Assembly: GCA_021816455.1 (NCBI GenBank)
Contig: JAKAXU010000024.1
Span: 1 to 46,386, forward strand
Length of the DNA stretch: 46,386 bases
Direction of reading: 5' to 3'
From: Acidobacteriota bacterium
Lineage (GTDB): Bacteria > Acidobacteriota > Terriglobia > Terriglobales > Acidobacteriaceae
Below the pieces are notes generated by a model that had not been told where the DNA came from, did not search any database, and saw only the letters and a program-made list of their open reading frames with translations. The translations under genes were made by a program, and so were the position numbers. Shown piece by piece: positions 41,817 through 46,386 of the stretch (positions are counted from its first letter, which is position 1; each line of letters starts with the position of its first letter).

Positions 41817-44125
41817 GCCTGCACTCCGTTGCCAACCTTCAGCAGACCGTCCAGCAGCCCGTCGGCCTCTTCTTCAATGGCCAGAATATCGGCGCTGATC
41901 TCTTCGAGCGTGCGTAATGGCTGCGGCTTGTAGAAGTGACGCGTGAAGCTGACTTCGTATCCAATCTTGGTGGCATCTTCCTTGACCCATGCATCGGGAG
42001 TATAGGGCAGTACTTCACGGCGGATGAACGCCTCGATGCCGCCATCTTCGAGCAGCGGAATCTGTTCGGTGTCGCGCAGATCGGAGTCCGGCTCGTATTC
42101 GAGTACAAGTTTCTTGTCGCCTACGGGCGAGGCATAGCGGCCATGAAGGGGATCAACCGTCGCCTTGCCCGGCCTGTGGACTTTGGCGATGACGGGCGGG
42201 GCAGTCTCAACGCGCCAACTTACGGCACGAAGGATGAGCTTCAGGTCAGCGGCGGAGAGTTTGATTGCCAGCTGCTTTAGCTCGTCGTCTACGCGGTCTC
42301 GGAAGATGTTGTGATCTTCGAAAAGCATCTCTCCAAGCCCTGCGCGCAGCTTCGTGGCGACCTCAACCAGCCGCCCATCGCGTTCCCAGGTCTTGGGGTC
42401 TAGCAGCTTCTTTTTCTTCTTTTCCGGCAGGCCTTTTTTCGTTCCGCTGCCTTCTTCCTCGTCCTCTTCTTCTGCCTCGGCTCCCCAGTCGTTCAAGCGG
42501 ACTTCCAGTGCAGGTAAGATCTTCGCGAATGCGGTGAATAGCGGATCGCCAAACTCTTCATAGAGGACAGAACGAATCTCTTCGTCTCCAGAGGCGAAGC
42601 GGAGCGTCTCAATTGCCTTGAGAGACAGTTGGCTGTGCAGGCGGAGCGGGCGCTCTACGGTTACCTTCCAGTATCCAAAGGCGGCATTGGGAAATATCTT
42701 CGACTCCGGGGTCTCCTTGAATTCCAGGAAGGTGCGGCTGATGCGTTGGATGTCCTCGGGCGAAAGCTCACAGTTCTTCTTGCCAAGATTCTTGCGCAGC
42801 GGCTTGAACCACTGACTGGCGTCGATCAACTGGACCTGGCCACGGCGATGTTCCGGTTTCCTGTTGGACAGCACCCATATATAGGTTGCGATGCCGGTGT
42901 TGTAGAAGAGGTTCAACGGCAGTGCAACGATGGCCTCAAGCCAATCGTTCTCAATCAGCCAGCGACGGATATTACTCTCTCCCTGGCCTGCATCGCCGGT
43001 GAAGAGCGACGAGCCGTTGTGAACTTCTGCGATGCGGCTGCCCAGGGCCGATTTGCCGTTCATCTTCGAAGCCATGTTGGCAAGGAAAAGCATTTGGCCA
43101 TCGCTCGACCGAGTCACAAGAGAAAGCTCTTCGCCTTCGTGCATGACCTTAAATCGCAGGTCACGCATTCCGTCCTTGCCCCCCATCGCTTCCAGATCCT
43201 TCTTCCAGCTCTTGCCATAGGGAGGATTGGCGAGCATGAAGTCGAACTCCTGCGCAGGAAAGGCGTCGTGCGCAAGGGTAGACCACTCCGCTCCGCCTAC
43301 GATGTGGTCCGCGCTTTCGCCTTCGCCCTTGAGCAGCATGTCGGCCTTGCAGACCGCGTAGGTCTCAGGATTGATCTCCTGACCGTACAGGAGGCACTTC
43401 ACGGATTGGTTTTGTTTCGCCGCAATCTCGATTAGGGTCTGCTCTGCGACTGTGAGCATTCCACCGGTTCCGCAGGCGCAGTCGTATAGCAGGTACGTCC
43501 CTGACTTGATCTCTTTGTCAACGGGCAGGAATATCAGATTCGCCATGAGGCGGACGGCATCTCTCGGAGTCCAGTGCTCGCCTGCTTCTTCGTTATTGTC
43601 TTCGTTGAACTTGCGGACCAACTCCTCAAAGATGGTCCCCATCGAGTGATTGTCGACACCTGCCGGGGAAAGATCGATCTCTGGATCGAGGAGCTTGTTG
43701 ATCAATGTGCCGAGGGCATCGGCTTTGGACAACGTCGGAAGCTGATTGCGGAACTTGAAGTTGTCGAGAATGTCCTGGACGTTGGGAGAAAAGCCGTTGA
43801 GATAGTCCTCGAAATCTGCGAGCAACTGCTGCTGGCTTCCGCGAGATTTGAGATCACGGAGAGTGAACTTCGACGTGTTGTAAAAGGCTTGGCCGGACGC
43901 ACCGCACAGCGCAGCTCGTTGCTCTGTGATGAGAGCAGCATCCAGCATCTTCTTGGTATCGAGAACGGCTTGCTTCGTTGGTTCAAGCACCGCATCCATG
44001 CGACGGATCACGCACATGGGAAGAATGACATCGGGGTACTTGCCGCGCTTGAAGAGATCCCGCAGAACATCATCGGCAATACCCCAGATAAAGGAAACGA
44101 TTTTGTTATGTGTAGCCTGGTCCAA
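41813..44125 (-). CDS. hsdM: Type I restriction enzyme methylase subunit
   Basis: A 770-aa N6-adenine methyltransferase. An HsdM N-terminal helical domain (about 1-150) is followed by the SAM-binding motif DCACGTGG (215-222) and catalytic NPPY (300-303). The C-terminal part is longer than in the ~500-aa classical HsdM. It has an acidic run (AEEEDEEEGSG) then a Lys cluster (PEKKKKKLLDP) near 575-600, possibly a flexible linker. The start codon is TTG at 44125, with AGGAG 11 bases before it. It is the first gene of the operon. Confidence 0.94.
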   Translation of the reverse strand: MDQATHNKIVSFIWGIADDVLRDLFKRGKYPDVILPMCVIRRMDAVLEPTKQAVLDTKKMLDAALITEQRAALCGASGQAFYNTSKFTLRDLKSRGSQQQLLADFEDYLNGFSPNVQDILDNFKFRNQLPTLSKADALGTLINKLLDPEIDLSPAGVDNHSMGTIFEELVRKFNEDNNEEAGEHWTPRDAVRLMANLIFLPVDKEIKSGTYLLYDCACGTGGMLTVAEQTLIEIAAKQNQSVKCLLYGQEINPETYAVCKADMLLKGEGESADHIVGGAEWSTLAHDAFPAQEFDFMLANPPYGKSWKKDLEAMGGKDGMRDLRFKVMHEGEELSLVTRSSDGQMLFLANMASKMNGKSALGSRIAEVHNGSSLFTGDAGQGESNIRRWLIENDWLEAIVALPLNLFYNTGIATYIWVLSNRKPEHRRGQVQLIDASQWFKPLRKNLGKKNCELSPEDIQRISRTFLEFKETPESKIFPNAAFGYWKVTVERPLRLHSQLSLKAIETLRFASGDEEIRSVLYEEFGDPLFTAFAKILPALEVRLNDWGAEAEEEDEEEGSGTKKGLPEKKKKKLLDPKTWERDGRLVEVATKLRAGLGEMLFEDHNIFRDRVDDELKQLAIKLSAADLKLILRAVSWRVETAPPVIAKVHRPGKATVDPLHGRYASPVGDKKLVLEYEPDSDLRDTEQIPLLEDGGIEAFIRREVLPYTPDAWVKEDATKIGYEVSFTRHFYKPQPLRTLEEISADILAIEEEADGLLDGLLKVGNGVQA

Positions 44126-44294
44126 TGTTGTGTCCGCTCCTAAAAATCAGCCGTCTACGCATAAGTGCGTTTGCGGTGTTACGTGTTAAATCGTCTCTCT
44201 CGCCGGATAAACCATGAAGTCCGCTCAAGGGGAAATAGTTTGCGCTAAAGCATGTCGACGGAACAGTGTTTAGAGCAAAAGGCAAGGCTTTTGC

Positions 44295-44498
44295 TTGACC
44301 GATTCTACCGCGACAGAGCGTTTGTTGTTTTCAGAAATTTCCCCCGAGTCCGCAATAACGGAGTTTGATCAACGGCAGGGTTCCTCCGATGGTGGTGCCT
44401 TGCTGTTGAAGGAAGCCGAACTTCGCTACAGACTTCCCCTTCCCGCACTTCTGGCTGTTTACCTGATCCTCGACAGACGTTGGTTACTGCGGAAGTAA
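44295..44498 (+). pseudogene. IS1380-family transposase N-terminal fragment
   Basis: The 67-residue frame contains EFDQRQGSSDGGALLLKEAE, which resembles the start of IS1380 transposases (x-FD...(V/G)SSDGGALLL). The protein would normally exceed 400 aa. Here it departs from the family after about residue 45 and stops at 44498, within a small GTTACT/AGTAAC dyad. It is a dead remnant close to the island edge. Confidence 0.6.
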
Positions 44499-44819
44499 CG
44501 TGATGCTTGCTGTCCTTCGGGGAACCTGTTGAAAAGCATAAAACGAGATTCCGGAACTAGCATTTCGGCGCGCTCACGCGTATAGCCACCGCAACTCGTC
44601 CTTAAACGCTCTCCGCTTTGCTCCGACCGCTGCGAGTGGCTCTGACGGCTCCTCTGGAGCTGGTTAGCAGCCATCAGAAGAATGTCTTCTTGTCCCACAA
44701 GACAAGGCCCACGGGGACTCCGATCTCGCGGCGGTGAGGCAGGCGGAGCTAAGGTTGTAGATGACAAGCGAAGAGTCAAAATCCTCAATGCCGCATTACT
44801 CTGGTGGCAAAGCCCTTGG
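44499..44819. other. Gene-free stretch after the IS1380 fragment
   Basis: Frames on both strands lack starts, domains or ribosome sites, and I recognise no element end. It probably consists of decayed mobile-element sequence. Confidence 0.4.
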
Positions 44820-46055
44820 CTAGCCTTCCCACGAGATGCCACTCACGGCTGCTACACCAGATTTTCCGGAGGCAGGGCGCGCATAAGCCATTGTAGTTTG
44901 TAGGTTTTCGTGGCCAGCGTAACGCATGATAGTTACAGGATCAAATCCGGCGCGAAACAAGCTTGTGATGTATGTGGCACGGAATTTGTGCAGGTAGTAA
45001 TCGTCACACCCGATCTGACCGGTCACTTTCTTAATGCAGTTCGCGCATTTTCCGCAGCCAAGGCCTGCTTTACGTGCAAGCCCTTTCAGCATTGCCAGCA
45101 GCTTCCCATTCGGATTTCCGTGGCGGGTCGGAATGATTAGGGTATCTTTGGGATTCCGAGCTCGCCACTCTTCCAACTCGGCGTAAAGGTCGTCCCCGAT
45201 CGGTATCAATCTATCTTCCCAGTCTTTTACCGTCCAGTTGAATCTCGGCTTAGATTGAACTTGAAATAGACGATCAGTCCATAGGACATCGGTCCACTCG
45301 GAATGCTGGGCTTCACCATCTCTCAGTCCCAGTTTAAGCATCAGCGAACATGCCATGTGCTGATGCTTGTCCGCAGCAGCCATCAGCCTTTTAATTTGAT
45401 ACGGCTCGTAGATAGTAGGAATGGTCTTTACAATGCGTGGTTTGCCAGGGAAGAGCTTCGCATCGATGCCTGCGAAGCGAAACCAACTCTGCAGCCGCTG
45501 GCGCTTATTTCGGATAGTCCTTGCTTCGCGACCCAATTTGCGCAACTCGTCATCAAATGTCAGGATGGCGTCCCGGGTGACTTCGTCGGTGTAGGTAAGG
45601 TGGGTCAGAGTTAGAAACTCAGCAGTCACCAGGCAAGCCTGCTCCATAGCCTCTAGAACATTGCGTTTGCGGCAGTCTTCGATATACAACTCAGCTGTGT
45701 CTTTAAGGGTGGGCCGGAGTGTTTTTGATTCCTCCGGATCGATCACTGTCATTCCAAGATTCTTGGCCTGGACCTTGACATCTTTCTTTTCGATCATACG
45801 CAGCCTATGTGCCTCAGCATCTGTATGATTCCGGCCAGCTGGCTGATACCGCGTACTGCCGTCCTTTTCGATTCGGATTTCGTAGTAGTAAGGAATGTCA
45901 GGAGCTAATTCGACTGTGATCTTATTGCCCGCTTTGTCAATCGGACCGGGCCAGATGGCACCTTTTCGGACGCGTCCGGTTGAAGTATAGGCGGCCGGTT
46001 TGCGCGGCCATTTTGCGCCGTCTTTAAAGCGCACCATCAGAGTAGGTTCGGCCAT
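44820..46055 (-). CDS. Tyrosine recombinase with Cys-rich insert
   Basis: A 411-aa integrase. An N-terminal arm-binding region with aromatic/basic residues is followed by a core-binding domain (about 115-215) and a catalytic domain. The catalytic residues appear as Arg in KLGLRDGEA, Lys in WTVKDWEDR, HKFR in YYLHKFRATYI, His in GHENLQ and Tyr in MAYARP. A four-Cys cluster (CGKCANC ... GQIGCDD) lies just before HKFR, probably a zinc-binding insert seen in some integrases. ATG 46055 follows GAGAGG. A tRNA-like attachment sequence lies upstream. Confidence 0.9.
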   Translation of the reverse strand: MAEPTLMVRFKDGAKWPRKPAAYTSTGRVRKGAIWPGPIDKAGNKITVELAPDIPYYYEIRIEKDGSTRYQPAGRNHTDAEAHRLRMIEKKDVKVQAKNLGMTVIDPEESKTLRPTLKDTAELYIEDCRKRNVLEAMEQACLVTAEFLTLTHLTYTDEVTRDAILTFDDELRKLGREARTIRNKRQRLQSWFRFAGIDAKLFPGKPRIVKTIPTIYEPYQIKRLMAAADKHQHMACSLMLKLGLRDGEAQHSEWTDVLWTDRLFQVQSKPRFNWTVKDWEDRLIPIGDDLYAELEEWRARNPKDTLIIPTRHGNPNGKLLAMLKGLARKAGLGCGKCANCIKKVTGQIGCDDYYLHKFRATYITSLFRAGFDPVTIMRYAGHENLQTTMAYARPASGKSGVAAVSGISWEG

Positions 46056-46144
46056 GTTCGGGAAAGCCTCTCTTGTGCAATACTATACTCCCATTTCCGA
46101 ACACGACCCGAACATGTTGATTAAGTCCATTATTTTAAGCATTT

Positions 46145-46170
46145 GTGGGAGAATCCCACTCTCTCCTCCA
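46145..46170 (+). other. Candidate attachment site resembling a tRNA-Ser 3' end
   Basis: GTGGGAGAATCCCACTCTCTCC followed by TCCA resembles the T-arm and acceptor end of a bacterial tRNA-Ser gene (GTGGGTTCGAATCCCACTCTCTCC..CCA). It has a shortened T-loop, and no upstream tRNA body is visible. Integrases often insert into tRNA 3' ends, leaving such a copy beside the int gene. It lies about 90 bases upstream of the integrase. Confidence 0.4.
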
Positions 46171-46227
46171 ATTCTCTTATCAACTTTCCTATAATCAACA
46201 ACATCCATATAGATCAAGTACTTGCCA

Positions 46228-46245
46228 TTGTCGGATAACCGACAA
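46228..46245. repeat. Perfect 18-base palindrome
   Basis: TTGTCGG-ATAA-CCGACAA has 7-base perfect arms around a 4-base centre, near the candidate attachment site. It could bind the integrase, an excisionase or an element repressor. Nothing else was recognised between 46056 and the window end. Confidence 0.5.
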
Positions 46246-46386
46246 ATTCCTTGCAGATTTTCACTGCTGTCCAAATTAGCCGGAAGAGGGCTTTTGGGAT
46301 AGCGAAATGTGCGGTGTTTTCATGCCTTGGCTATTGATTTCCGGTTGAGGTTGGCATTCGTGCTGTCCAAGTTCGTTGACGCAAAA

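Noticed and set aside
1..46386. CRISPR array, rRNA, complete tRNA or riboswitch
   Set aside because: No regularly spaced repeats and no recognisable rRNA, full tRNA or riboswitch core were seen on either strand.

Overview
The window looks like part of an Acidobacteria chromosome (class Acidobacteriae / Terriglobia, judged by gene family only). The main reason is seven large FtsX/MacB-type permeases of about 800-910 aa with two permease modules each and the C-terminal motif ARRAASI(D/E)PMxALR(S/A)E. This is the layout of the 'acidobacterial duplicated orphan permease' (ADOP) family. PadR-type regulators, a sigma-54 activator/kinase pair and dispersed IS remnants fit the same setting. No rRNA, intact tRNA or CRISPR array was seen.

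Region 1 (1-18.6 kb, minus strand) is one long efflux operon. Read in transcription order it holds a membrane-fusion (HlyD/MacA-like) protein, a MacB/LolD-type ATPase, four ADOP permeases, a second ATPase with odd signature and D-loop residues, a TolC-family outer membrane protein, a sigma-54-dependent response regulator and an NtrY-like histidine kinase. A near-consensus -24/-12 promoter lies immediately before the first gene. Two tandem dyads lie about 80-100 bp upstream of it. The likely circuit is that the kinase and activator at the end of the operon control its own promoter. Past the kinase is a PadR gene cut short at what looks like an IS630-family insertion that runs off the window edge.

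Region 2 (18.6-23.0 kb, plus strand) begins with a stem-loop and a C-terminal fragment of an FAD-dependent oxidoreductase. Four co-directional genes follow: an exported coiled-coil protein, a membrane-anchored CxxC thioredoxin-like protein, a 60-aa exported peptide with six cysteines in its mature part, and a divergent ADOP-like permease. I recognise no described system with this composition. It is one of my two best candidates for something new.

Region 3 (23.0-29.2 kb, minus strand) holds a truncated ADOP start, two full ADOP permeases of the long subtype with an extra N-terminal domain, and a PadR regulator that probably controls them. A 0.8 kb gap after it contains a REPIN-like inverted pair of palindromes.

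Region 4 (about 29.9-46.2 kb) looks like a mobile genomic island. It has tyrosine recombinases at both ends, a primase-polymerase-like protein, an ISL3 transposase, a small excisionase-like HTH protein and an unrecognised, visibly AT-richer gene. Its core is a type I restriction-modification operon (hsdM-hsdS-...-hsdR) with a DarT/DarG ADP-ribosylation toxin-antitoxin pair inserted between hsdS and hsdR. A 29-codon ORF links hsdS to darT through 4-nt overlaps on both sides. An IS1380 fragment follows. Upstream of the last integrase lies a sequence resembling the 3' end of a tRNA-Ser gene, a plausible attachment site.
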